Positions 9,011 to 16,986 of a stretch of 64,000 nt of DNA are shown piece by piece; within the stretch, counting starts at the first letter, position 1, and the number at the start of each line of letters is the position of its first letter. The notes beneath the pieces were generated by a model that saw only the letters and a program-made list of their open reading frames with translations, was not told where the DNA came from and searched no databases. Made by a program: the position numbers and the translations under genes. Origin of the DNA: an uncultured Phocaeicola sp. (lineage in GTDB: Bacteria; Bacteroidota; Bacteroidia; Bacteroidales; Bacteroidaceae); assembly GCA_948956705.1 (NCBI GenBank), contig CARCZS010000005.1, positions 53,710 to 117,709 of the forward strand. Reading direction: 5' to 3'.

Positions 9011-10111
9011 ATGAAACGGTTGATATCTTTGGCATTTGTTTTGTTTGGGTTGTCGTTCTTGCCACTTGATGCAGAAGAGGTAGGTGGAGATAGTCTGTAC
9101 TGGCTTGATGCGGAGCAAAAGATGGAAAGAGGCGATTATGAAGAAGCTGCCAAGGGATATAGTAAACTGATAGAAAGAAGTGACTCGCTCTTCCGGACCT
9201 GTACTGTGGACCGGGTGGAGGATATGCGGAAAAAATATTCTATTGATGAACTGGAGTGGCAGGCCAATCGGCAGCAGACTCGCTTGTGGGAACTGATTTT
9301 CGGAGTTCTATTGTTCCTTTTGTCACTGCTTTTGGGCGGTTTGATTTATTTGGGAAGGGAGAGGAGGAAATTGATAAAGTCTAGGAATCAATATCAAGAA
9401 GCGAAAACACTGGCAGAGGAGTCTATCCGTAACAAAAGCCTGTTCCTTTCTAATATGAGCCATGAAATCAGGACTCCTCTGAATGCGGTGGCCGGTTTCT
9501 CCGAGCTACTCACTACTCAGGAATTGGACGAGGCGACGCGGGCCCAATGCAATGATGTCATTCATTTAAATTCCAATCTGCTGATTAACTTGATAGGTGA
9601 TGTGGTGGATATCTCATGTCTGGACATTACGAATATGAAGTTTGATGTGGGCTCTCATGAAGTTGTGGCTCTCTGCCGCAACGTGGTGAGGATGCTGGGC
9701 AATATCAAGCAGACTTCTGCCGTGATTGATTTTAAAACGGAAGTCCCTATGTTGACAATCGAAACCGATTTGTGCCGTCTGCAACAAATTCTGATCAATC
9801 TGTTGGTGAATGCGACAAAGTTCACTAAAGAGGGCAGCATCACATTGGCATTAAAGGTGAATGAATGTGGCTGGGCCGAGTTCTCGGTTATGGATACGGG
9901 ATGCGGCATTCCTGTGGAGAAGCAGAAAGCCATATTCGGTCGTTTTGAAAAATTGCATGAAGGCGTGCAGGGCACAGGGTTGGGGTTGTCTATCTGTAAA
10001 TTGATTATCAACCGGCTGGGTGGAGATATTTGGGTGGATCAGGCATATACGGGTGGGGCACGTCTGGTGTTTACCCATCCATTAACACAGGAAGGAAGGG
10101 TGGTGCAATGA
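9011..10111 (+). CDS. Sensor histidine kinase with short sensor domain (intact catalytic core)
   Basis: This 366-residue membrane kinase has a signal peptide (about 1-21), a very short periplasmic part with room for about one TPR (GDYEEAAKGYSKLI), a membrane helix (about 91-113) and a complete HisKA-HATPase core. The H-box is FLSNMSHEIRTPLNAV, with His151 as the phospho-acceptor. The N box (NLLVNATKF), DTGCGI and GTGLGLSI are all intact. Compared with the TPR sensors on either side, the sensory part is about 300 residues shorter. The gene ends ATGA, overlapping the start of the next sensor gene, so the two are translationally coupled. No receiver domain or response regulator lies nearby, so the phosphate target is unknown. 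Confidence 0.92.
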   Translation: MKRLISLAFVLFGLSFLPLDAEEVGGDSLYWLDAEQKMERGDYEEAAKGYSKLIERSDSLFRTCTVDRVEDMRKKYSIDELEWQANRQQTRLWELIFGVLLFLLSLLLGGLIYLGRERRKLIKSRNQYQEAKTLAEESIRNKSLFLSNMSHEIRTPLNAVAGFSELLTTQELDEATRAQCNDVIHLNSNLLINLIGDVVDISCLDITNMKFDVGSHEVVALCRNVVRMLGNIKQTSAVIDFKTEVPMLTIETDLCRLQQILINLLVNATKFTKEGSITLALKVNECGWAEFSVMDTGCGIPVEKQKAIFGRFEKLHEGVQGTGLGLSICKLIINRLGGDIWVDQAYTGGARLVFTHPLTQEGRVVQ

Positions 10112-12045
10112 AAAGAGTCTTATTTGTATATATCTGCACCATAATGGCGTGTGTTTCTGTACATGCTTTAGACGATAACGCTTTGCGTGACAGCCTTTTC
10201 CGTATTTATCATTCCATGCCCGCAGATACGACACGTACGTTGTTTCTCCACAAAGTGTTTACGCAGAATATAGATAAAGATTGGTCGGCGGAATTACTTG
10301 ATACGGCATTGGTGCTGGCAGCGGAGGTGAAAGATGTAAAAAGCGAATCGGAGCTCCGTTATGAATATTTCCGTTATTATACGTTCCGGATGAATGGGGA
10401 AATGATGGAAAAGACGTTTGACTTGTTGAAGGATGCCTGTTACCGTTGCGGAGAGTACGAAGTCTATTTTCAGGCATGGCATTATCTTCTTCAGTTTAAA
10501 GCTTCGGAGGGAAATACGGAGTATGCCATTCAAGAATCGCAGAATATGCGCCGGGAAGCCGTCCGTCTGGAGGCAGACCATGGAATATTCTTGTCGTATG
10601 TGACGGAAGGAAAGGTAAATGCCTTTGCCCGGAATACCGAGAAAGCGATTGAACGTTATAAAAAGGCGTTGCAGACTTCGCCTTTGACGATACAGGATGA
10701 GTTGATGGTACGGCAATATTTGTCAAGTTCTTATTATCTGATGGGTAAATATCCTGAGATGAAGGAAGAATTGAAAACCCAACGCAACATAATCAATCGG
10801 GCGATAAAGAAGAACCATTCTTTGAGGAAACGCTATAGAAAGGTTTTGCTTGAGATAGAACTGTTGTATTGCAAAGTCTATTTGGCGGAAGAGAGTGCAG
10901 AAGAGTTAAAGGAGCATTTGGAGGAAGCTGCTAAATTTTATAGTGAGGATTTATTCTCCTCGGCTATTATTAATTATCATTTTTCATGGGCGGGATATTA
11001 CAGTTTGAAAAAAGAATGGGAGAAATGTTTCGCTGAATATAAGTTGGTGCTGGCTGCTTTCAAAGGTACCCAACCTATGTATGAGAGTGAGATGCGAAGG
11101 TTGTTGGGAGACGCTTATATGCAGGCGGGACGATATCAAGAGGCGGCAGAGACTTACAAAGTTGCGGCTTTGATGCGTGACTCTCTCAATCAGGTGGCCT
11201 TGAAGATGAATGAGGAAACTGTTCAGGCTAACTATCGGATTCAGAGGGCACTGTTTGAGAAGGAGGCGGGGGTCAGACGTTTCTGGCAGGTTGCGGTAGG
11301 CGGCGGGTCTTTGTTCCTTCTGTTTTTGGTGGCAGGCATTGTACAGTTGCTGCATATCCGCCGTGAACTGATGAAATCGGAAAAGGGAATGCGCGAAGCG
11401 TATGCTATGGCTCAGGCTGCCGACAAGATGAAAGATATTTTTCTGCATAACATAACAAATGAGATACGTGTTCCGCTTAATCTGGTGGTGAGCCTGTCTG
11501 ACCGTCTGTGTAGCGAGACCGGTTTGACGGAGGTACAGCGGCAGGATTTCTCGGAAGCTATCAAGCGGAATGCCGAAAAGCTGACCAATCTGATATTTAA
11601 TATTCTTGACCTTGCGCGTTTGGAATCGGGAATGATGAAATTCAATGTGCAGGTGTATGATTTGGTGCAGTTGTGCAAGGATGTGAAGTTGATGGTGGAA
11701 ATGGAAAGCAACCATACGGTGGAGGTGGTCTTTCACAAGGAAACGAATACTTTACCGGTCTCGATGGATGTATCTCGCTTTACTCAGCTGCTGTCTTCCG
11801 TGCTGATGCCGCCGAAAGAAAATAAAGCCTATCAAGTGGTGAGCTATACCTTAAGGCGTGAAACGGATGACGCCCTGAAACTGATAGTGGTTAACAGTCC
11901 GCTTCTTTGGGAAAGCGAGGACCGGCAGGAGGCGGGGATTCGCCATGCCATCAACCGGCTTTATCTGAAAGCCTTTGGGGGAAGTTATCAGTTGTGCGGA
12001 GGAGATGAAGAACGATTAATTATAATAACATATCCTATAAAATAA
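10108..12045 (+). CDS. TPR sensor with degenerate histidine-kinase domain (pseudokinase 2)
   Basis: The protein has 645 residues from the ATG that overlaps the previous stop (ATGA); an upstream in-frame start at 10030 lies inside the kinase gene and is not used here. It has a signal peptide (MKRVLFVYICTIMACVSVHA), a long TPR-like periplasmic region (for example GDAYMQAGRYQEAAETYKVA), a membrane helix at about 393-415 and a kinase-like cytoplasmic part. The H-box is FLHNITNEIRVPLNLV, so the His is Asn451. The N box and glycine boxes of the ATP domain are gone. It looks like a second catalytically silent sensor, most likely working with the active kinase encoded by the overlapping upstream gene. 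Confidence 0.87.
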   Translation: MKRVLFVYICTIMACVSVHALDDNALRDSLFRIYHSMPADTTRTLFLHKVFTQNIDKDWSAELLDTALVLAAEVKDVKSESELRYEYFRYYTFRMNGEMMEKTFDLLKDACYRCGEYEVYFQAWHYLLQFKASEGNTEYAIQESQNMRREAVRLEADHGIFLSYVTEGKVNAFARNTEKAIERYKKALQTSPLTIQDELMVRQYLSSSYYLMGKYPEMKEELKTQRNIINRAIKKNHSLRKRYRKVLLEIELLYCKVYLAEESAEELKEHLEEAAKFYSEDLFSSAIINYHFSWAGYYSLKKEWEKCFAEYKLVLAAFKGTQPMYESEMRRLLGDAYMQAGRYQEAAETYKVAALMRDSLNQVALKMNEETVQANYRIQRALFEKEAGVRRFWQVAVGGGSLFLLFLVAGIVQLLHIRRELMKSEKGMREAYAMAQAADKMKDIFLHNITNEIRVPLNLVVSLSDRLCSETGLTEVQRQDFSEAIKRNAEKLTNLIFNILDLARLESGMMKFNVQVYDLVQLCKDVKLMVEMESNHTVEVVFHKETNTLPVSMDVSRFTQLLSSVLMPPKENKAYQVVSYTLRRETDDALKLIVVNSPLLWESEDRQEAGIRHAINRLYLKAFGGSYQLCGGDEERLIIITYPIK

Positions 12046-12063
12046 AGAAGAGTAGAATAAACA

Positions 12064-12645
12064 ATGGTACAAATAGATGATGTAGTAATCTCACTGGATG
12101 TATTTCGTGAAAAGTTTCTTTGCAATTTGGATGTTTGCAAAGGTGAATGTTGTATAGAAGGCGATGCCGGTGCTCCGGTAGAGTTGGATGAAGTGGAGAA
12201 GTTGGAAGAGGTGCTTCCGGTTATTTGGGAGGAACTGTCTCCCGAGGCGCGCGCTGTGATAGATAAGCAGGGTGTGGTTTATACCGATGAAGAGGGCGAC
12301 TTGGTGACTTCTATTGTCAATCACAAGGATTGTGTCTTTACTTGTTATGATGAAAAAGGGTATTGCTATTGTGCTATTGAGAAAGCCTATCGAGCCGGGA
12401 AGACTGATTTCTATAAACCTGTCTCCTGCCATCTTTATCCCATACGTATTGGTGATTATGGCCCTTACAAGGCCGTAAACTATCATCGTTGGGATGTTTG
12501 CAAGGCTGCTGTCCTGCTGGGGCAGAAAGAGAATTTGCCTGTTTATAAGTTCTTGAAAGAGCCATTGATTCGTAAATTTGGCGAAGAGTGGTATAAAGAA
12601 ATGGAAATAGCTGCCGAAGAGCTTGAGAAGAGGGGACTGATTTGA
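12064..12645 (+). CDS. DUF3109 family cysteine-rich protein
   Basis: This 193-residue cytoplasmic protein has no signal peptide. Cysteines are clustered: C-x5-C-x3-C-C near residues 19-30 (LCNLDVCKGECC), then CVFTCYD, GYCYCAIEKAYRAG, a KPVSCHLYPIRI motif and DVCK. This is the DUF3109 family, whose Cys pattern suggests a metal or Fe-S site; its function is not established. It starts 18 bases after the second pseudokinase and is probably on the same transcript, though a link to signalling is not shown. A weak terminator-like hairpin follows. Confidence 0.85.
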   Translation: MVQIDDVVISLDVFREKFLCNLDVCKGECCIEGDAGAPVELDEVEKLEEVLPVIWEELSPEARAVIDKQGVVYTDEEGDLVTSIVNHKDCVFTCYDEKGYCYCAIEKAYRAGKTDFYKPVSCHLYPIRIGDYGPYKAVNYHRWDVCKAAVLLGQKENLPVYKFLKEPLIRKFGEEWYKEMEIAAEELEKRGLI

Positions 12646-12664
12646 TTCAGTCCGCCTGATGATT

Positions 12665-12696
12665 TGCCGGATGGAGGCCGGCACTCGCCTTTTTTG
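12665..12696 (+). terminator. Possible terminator after the DUF3109 gene
   Basis: A short GC-rich stem (TGCCGG at 12665 with CCGGCA at 12678) is followed, six bases later, by CTTTTTT. The stem is only 6 bp, so termination is probably partial and the porin may be partly read through. Confidence 0.4.
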
Positions 12697-12722
12697 TTAA
12701 ATCTAATACTAAAAAATACATT

Positions 12723-13910
12723 ATGAAAAGAACATTCTTATCATGCTGTATCCTGTTGTGCACTGTATGTTCTGTTTGCGCACAAGAGCAGCCTTTAATC
12801 AGCCCGGATGATTCCATCCGCAGTTTATTGGGGCGTATATTCCCTAATAGTAATCCCAACTTATCGGCACACATGAATCTGGAGTTTTATACTTCGGGAG
12901 CTGCTTACTTTACAGACGGCAGTCTGGATGAGGCAGCTTTTAAGTTGAATCGTGTGCGTCTGGAGATATTAGGTTCTTTCACGAAGGACTTCTCTTATCA
13001 TTTCCGTCAGTCTTTTAATAAATACAGTAATCCGCATTCACTGGATAACCTTTCCTCTTCCATCGAGTATGCCTATATGAATTGGAAAATGTCCGATAAG
13101 TTCAACCTGACAGTGGGTAAGCAATTTCTCTCTCTGGGCGGTTATGAATATTATGTAAACGCTATCAAGGTAAGGGAGTTCAGTGAATTTAATGATAATG
13201 TGGCCGCTTATCAGGCAGGAGTTACGGGCACTTTCAATTTCTCGCCGACTCAAGAGCTGGTGTTGCAGGTGCTTAATAATCGTAGCGGTGAAGATGCTGA
13301 TACTTATGTTTATGGGCTTCCTGCCGGAGTCAACAAGACAAAGATTCCTATTATAACCACCCTGAATTGGAACGGTCTCTTTATAGATAAAGCACTCCAA
13401 CTGAGATATGCCGCCGCATGGGGACAACTAGCTGAGGGTAAGAATATTTATTACCTGACTGCGGGAAACGTGTATGAAAAAGGCCCGATTGTTGCCTATG
13501 TTGATTTGATGTACTCCCGCGAAGGGCTGGATAGCAAAGGTATTATCAGCGATTTGCAAGGGCCGGCAGTGTTGACGCCTACTACAGCCGAGAATGCGGA
13601 GTACTTCAGTACCATTGCCAATTTTGACTATCGCATTCATCCCAATTGGAATGTGTATGTGAAGGGGGCTTATGAAACGGCAAGTGTTTACAAGGCAAAT
13701 GGAATCTTCGAGAAAGGACTTTATCGTACTACTTGGAATGCTCAGGCTTGTGTGGAGTATTTCCCGATGCGTAACCGTGAATTGCTGATATTTGCCCATA
13801 TGCTTTATAAAGGCCATCATTTGACGGAACGTGCCAAAGCCTTGGGAGCAGTGAGTCCCGACACTCAGCGTTTCTCCATCGGATTGGTTTATACGATTCC
13901 GGTCTTTTAG
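12723..13910 (+). CDS. Outer-membrane porin, OprO/OprP-like beta barrel
   Basis: The product has 395 residues with a cleavable signal peptide (MKRTFLSCCILLCTVCSVCA, then QEQP). The mature part alternates hydrophobic and polar residues as in beta-strands and ends in the aromatic F typical of barrels recognised by BAM. Features such as AAFKLNRVRLEILGSF, FSYHFRQSFNKY and LTVGKQFLSLGG match the phosphate-selective porin O/P family in Bacteroides. Substrate specificity cannot be read; many Bacteroides members are not phosphate-specific. It has a short AT-rich leader and is followed by a hairpin shared with the convergent RNA-binding gene. Confidence 0.8.
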   Translation: MKRTFLSCCILLCTVCSVCAQEQPLISPDDSIRSLLGRIFPNSNPNLSAHMNLEFYTSGAAYFTDGSLDEAAFKLNRVRLEILGSFTKDFSYHFRQSFNKYSNPHSLDNLSSSIEYAYMNWKMSDKFNLTVGKQFLSLGGYEYYVNAIKVREFSEFNDNVAAYQAGVTGTFNFSPTQELVLQVLNNRSGEDADTYVYGLPAGVNKTKIPIITTLNWNGLFIDKALQLRYAAAWGQLAEGKNIYYLTAGNVYEKGPIVAYVDLMYSREGLDSKGIISDLQGPAVLTPTTAENAEYFSTIANFDYRIHPNWNVYVKGAYETASVYKANGIFEKGLYRTTWNAQACVEYFPMRNRELLIFAHMLYKGHHLTERAKALGAVSPDTQRFSIGLVYTIPVF

Positions 13911-13921
13911 CTATAAACAGA

Positions 13922-13955
13922 ACGTGCGGAGATACTTTTCAGCATCTCCGCACGT
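13922..13955. terminator. Hairpin between convergent genes
   Basis: A perfect 12-bp stem, ACGTGCGGAGAT (13922-13933) with its complement (13944-13955), lies 11 bases after the porin stop and 28 bases from the end of the convergent RNA-binding gene. U-tracts are poor on both sides, so it may terminate weakly or protect 3' ends. Confidence 0.55.
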
Positions 13956-13982
13956 CTGATATATGAAGTGGGATTCTACAGA

Positions 13983-14369
13983 TTAATATCTGTTTCTGCC
14001 GCCACCGTAATTGTTGTCTCTATTGCCACCGCCGTAGTTGTTGTCTCTGTTGCCATAACCGCCACCACGGTTTCCGCCACGGTATCCACCGCCGCCGTTG
14101 TTGTTATAGCTGCGACGCGGACCTTCTGTCTTGGGGCGTGCTACTGATACCGATAATGTCTTTCCGTCAACTTCTGCACCATTCAGTGTTTCGATTGCTT
14201 TGTTTCCGGCTTCATCTTCAGTCATTTCAACAAATCCGTATCCTTTAGAACGGCCTGTTTCTCTGTCCATGATAACTCTGGCTGAAACTACTTCTCCATA
14301 CTCTGCAAATAATTCTTCTAGTTCGGCTTCGCCCAAATTATAGCTCAGTCCTGCGATAAAAATGTTCAT
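13983..14369 (-). CDS. RRM-domain RNA-binding protein with Gly-rich tail
   Basis: This 128-residue cytoplasmic protein has one RNA-recognition motif (residues 1-82) with RNP2 IFIAGL and RNP1 KGYGFVEM. The tail is low-complexity Gly/Arg/Asn/Tyr (GGGGYRGGNRGG and repeats of NRDNNYGGG). This is the architecture of the Bacteroidota Rbp proteins, which bind single-stranded RNA and act as post-transcriptional regulators; some in B. thetaiotaomicron affect polysaccharide-use genes. It is a single-gene unit. Its promoter box lies about 140 bases upstream of the ATG, giving a long leader that suggests regulation at the RNA level. RNA targets are unknown. Confidence 0.92.
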   Translation of the reverse strand: MNIFIAGLSYNLGEAELEELFAEYGEVVSARVIMDRETGRSKGYGFVEMTEDEAGNKAIETLNGAEVDGKTLSVSVARPKTEGPRRSYNNNGGGGYRGGNRGGGYGNRDNNYGGGNRDNNYGGGRNRY

Positions 14370-14518
14370 TTTAAAATAAATGTTTTAATAATAAAATAGG
14401 GAAATTCTGCGATAAGGAATCTTATGAAGATAAACATTTCTACGTTAGTCACCATGCGAATAAAGTTGGAAAAGTAATATTGTTCTTCTATGAGAATACT
14501 TAATGCTCGGCAAATGTA
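14370..14518 (-). promoter_or_regulatory. Long 5' leader and promoter of the RRM gene
   Basis: On the minus strand a TACATTTG box lies at 14511-14518 (plus strand CAAATGTA). The nearest coding start is 14369, so the predicted leader is about 135 bases and AT-rich. Long leaders are common for RNA-binding and cold-shock genes that autoregulate. The stretch 14519-14610 up to the neighbouring gene shows nothing else. Confidence 0.5.
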
Positions 14519-14610
14519 CATAATAAGATTTGAATGAGAAACAATTCAGACATTTATTTTGATAATAAATGGTTTTTCTTCACTTATATTTTATTCTGTA
14601 CCCGAATCGG

Positions 14611-16914
14611 TTAGAAACGGGTATACAGAATGAAATGATTGGCGGGGACAGTGACTTTCTCCGTTACAGTCTCGTTTTGTCCGGTGAAATAGTTTCTCCA
14701 TTCGCCTGTGGGACCTGGGAAGGTAACGTCCGTATCGGCATTGCTGAAGTTGCCGACGACAACAATAGCTTCTCCGGTAAGTCCGCTGAGGTAGAGGGAA
14801 CGCCCTTGGTCCCAATCGGACGCACCAGCTCTCCATGTCAGGGTGGCGTTCCCTTCAAACAAGGATGGCTTCTCGTTGCGCAAGGCAATTAGTTGGCTAT
14901 ATATTTCATAAAGTTTTTTGCGCGTGGCGTTTTCATAATAATCCCAACGGATGGGTTTGCGCGATGTACGGTATTCTTCGTTAACGGTTGTTCCTGTTTC
15001 GTTACTGTTGATGCTGAAGTCGTATCCCAGCTCACCGAACTGCCATATCATTTTGGGGCCCGGAACGGTAAAGAAGAAAGCGGCGTTGGCAGCTAGTTGG
15101 CTGATGCGGGCGGAGAGGTCTGTTCGAATCACTCCATTTCCCCATTGGGTTTGTTTGTAGCCCATGCGCTCTTCGTCGTGGCTCTCCATAAAGCCTACCC
15201 ATGAGGGGGTGGTTTCATATAGTCCGGTGAAACCGCTATCTTCTTTCCAGCCCATGGCAGACTGGCAATAGGCATTGTTCATGTTGCGCCATAGGTATAC
15301 TCCGTCGGCTGCCAATTCCTGCTCTTCTTTGTTGTCACAAAAGTGCTCGAATATGACGAATGCATCACTTTTGACTGCCTTGACTGCCGAGTTATAGTCT
15401 TTTAGAATGGCTATGCGGCTTGCATCATAGTTGGAGGCGGTGGCTTCGGTAGATGCGGTTTGGGTGAAACCTTTAGTGAGGTCGAAGCGGAAACCGTCTA
15501 TTTTATATTCGTCCAGCAGGAACTTCAGGTTCCGTTTGACGAACTTGCGCACCAATGGGCTTTCGTGGTTAAAGTCTTGGAAAACACTGTAAGGATGCGG
15601 GGCGTCTGTGTTAAAGTAAGGATTGTTTCGGGCAGTCTTGTTCTTTGCATTGTCCCAATACAATCGGGCAAAAGGCATATTTCCGGTCGCATGATTGTAT
15701 ACGACGTCAAGAATGACGGCTATGCCTTTCCGATGGCAGGCATCGATGAAGTCTTTATACATTTTAGGGGTACCGTATGTCTTGTCGAGGGCAAAATAGA
15801 AGGAAGGGTTATAGCCCCAACTGTCATTGCCGTCAAATTCCTGGACAGGCATCAGCTCGATGGCATTGATGCCCATGGCTTTCAGATAATCCAGTTTCTG
15901 CAAAGCGCCATTGATGGTATGATCGGTTGTGAAATCGCGCAGATGCATTTCATAGATAACCAGTTGTTTGGGGTGTTGTATCTTGAAATCGGGTATACTC
16001 CAGGCATAGTTGTCTCTTTGTGTCTTGAATACCGAGACAATTCCTTTTCCGTCTTTGGGATAAGTCTTGTTGTCGGGATAGACAGATGCCGGGATATCAT
16101 TGTCGTGCTCCGGGTCAAGAATTTTTTCGCAATAGGCATCTCCCAAGCGGATTACTTCACCTTCTTGGGTTCCTGTATAGTATTGAAATGCATATTCTTT
16201 GGATGGGTTGAGGTTGTTCAGTGTAATCCACCAGCAACCGGCAGCATCATCGCGATACATCCGGCAGTTATCGTTATTTGTCAGCTCCCAGTTGTTGAAG
16301 TCGCCGAGGACGTGTGCAAAGTCTTTGTGGTTACCTTCGGTGTCTTTATCATAGAGCACAAGGGTTACGGTATTGGCATTGATGATGTTGATGCCTTCTT
16401 CTACATTTTCCGGAAGGGAGGCATATCTGATTTCGGCGGGTGCAAACTCCTGGTATTTGTTGTCTGTTACTTTTACAAAGGAGTCGTTGCCGATTCCTTT
16501 TAGACTGCCGTCGGAGCTACGGATGACGATACCCAGTTTTTCTATCGGTGTCTTGTCCGAATGGAACCAATCGCGTATGCTGGGTTCCAGAGTGATGCTC
16601 CATACATTGTCTTCTCGCTTTACCATCTTGCATTTGTCTGTATTCTGGTTCCATTCGGCCGGGACATACTGCCAGTCGCCTTCGCTCACTATGCCGGTAT
16701 GGATATATACATCACCTTTGTATCCGAACAGGGCGGACGACGTTGGTGCTTTGAAAGTAATGGTCAGCGCTTGGTCGGCATCCGGCGTTTGGGGAGAGTA
16801 ATTCAGCCCCTCCACTTCTTCTATCGTAAAATCGTCTTTGTCGTTATCCGAGCAGGCAGCGAATAAACAGGAAAACAATAACCCTAATAGAAGGGAATAA
16901 TTATATTTTTTCAT
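14611..16914 (-). CDS. Surface GH13 alpha-amylase/pullulanase-like lipoprotein in the susG position
   Basis: This lipoprotein (LFAAC lipobox, Cys at about residue 20, then acidic SDNDKDD, an outer-surface export signal) degrades starch at the cell surface. Two beta-sandwich modules come first: an Ig/CBM-like domain (about 40-130) and a CBM48-like E-set (about 185-270). The GH13 barrel follows: YEMHLRDFT, WGYNPSFYFALDKTYGTP, region I DVVYNH, region II GFRFDLTKG (nucleophile Asp), region III IFEHF (acid Glu) and region IV MESHDEE. At 767 residues with these N-terminal modules it differs from B. thetaiotaomicron SusG (about 690, with a CBM58 inserted in the barrel). It therefore fills the SusG slot but may prefer branched substrates. 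A strong hairpin terminator sits just upstream of its start. Confidence 0.88.
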   Translation of the reverse strand: MKKYNYSLLLGLLFSCLFAACSDNDKDDFTIEEVEGLNYSPQTPDADQALTITFKAPTSSALFGYKGDVYIHTGIVSEGDWQYVPAEWNQNTDKCKMVKREDNVWSITLEPSIRDWFHSDKTPIEKLGIVIRSSDGSLKGIGNDSFVKVTDNKYQEFAPAEIRYASLPENVEEGINIINANTVTLVLYDKDTEGNHKDFAHVLGDFNNWELTNNDNCRMYRDDAAGCWWITLNNLNPSKEYAFQYYTGTQEGEVIRLGDAYCEKILDPEHDNDIPASVYPDNKTYPKDGKGIVSVFKTQRDNYAWSIPDFKIQHPKQLVIYEMHLRDFTTDHTINGALQKLDYLKAMGINAIELMPVQEFDGNDSWGYNPSFYFALDKTYGTPKMYKDFIDACHRKGIAVILDVVYNHATGNMPFARLYWDNAKNKTARNNPYFNTDAPHPYSVFQDFNHESPLVRKFVKRNLKFLLDEYKIDGFRFDLTKGFTQTASTEATASNYDASRIAILKDYNSAVKAVKSDAFVIFEHFCDNKEEQELAADGVYLWRNMNNAYCQSAMGWKEDSGFTGLYETTPSWVGFMESHDEERMGYKQTQWGNGVIRTDLSARISQLAANAAFFFTVPGPKMIWQFGELGYDFSINSNETGTTVNEEYRTSRKPIRWDYYENATRKKLYEIYSQLIALRNEKPSLFEGNATLTWRAGASDWDQGRSLYLSGLTGEAIVVVGNFSNADTDVTFPGPTGEWRNYFTGQNETVTEKVTVPANHFILYTRF

Positions 16915-16927
16915 AATGGGTGTCTAT

Positions 16928-16962
16928 TAAAAAAGCCGTCCTTTTGGACGAAGGACGGCTTT
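16928..16962 (-). terminator. Intra-operon terminator between susF and the GH13 gene
   Basis: A perfect 12-bp stem AAAGCCGTCCTT (16932-16943 with 16951-16962, 7-base loop) is followed on the minus strand by six T residues. It starts 25 bases after the susF stop and ends 14 bases before the GH13 start codon. It should reduce transcription of the amylase relative to susBCDEF. Confidence 0.85.
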
Positions 16963-16986
16963 CAAGGTTTTTAATCTGTATACTGG

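Noticed and set aside
10030..10107. Upstream start for the second pseudokinase
   Set aside because: The added residues are out-of-frame kinase sequence and would precede the signal peptide.
15460..16503. Long open frame opposite the GH13 gene
   Set aside because: It is a mirror frame of a clear glycoside hydrolase and has no recognisable domain.
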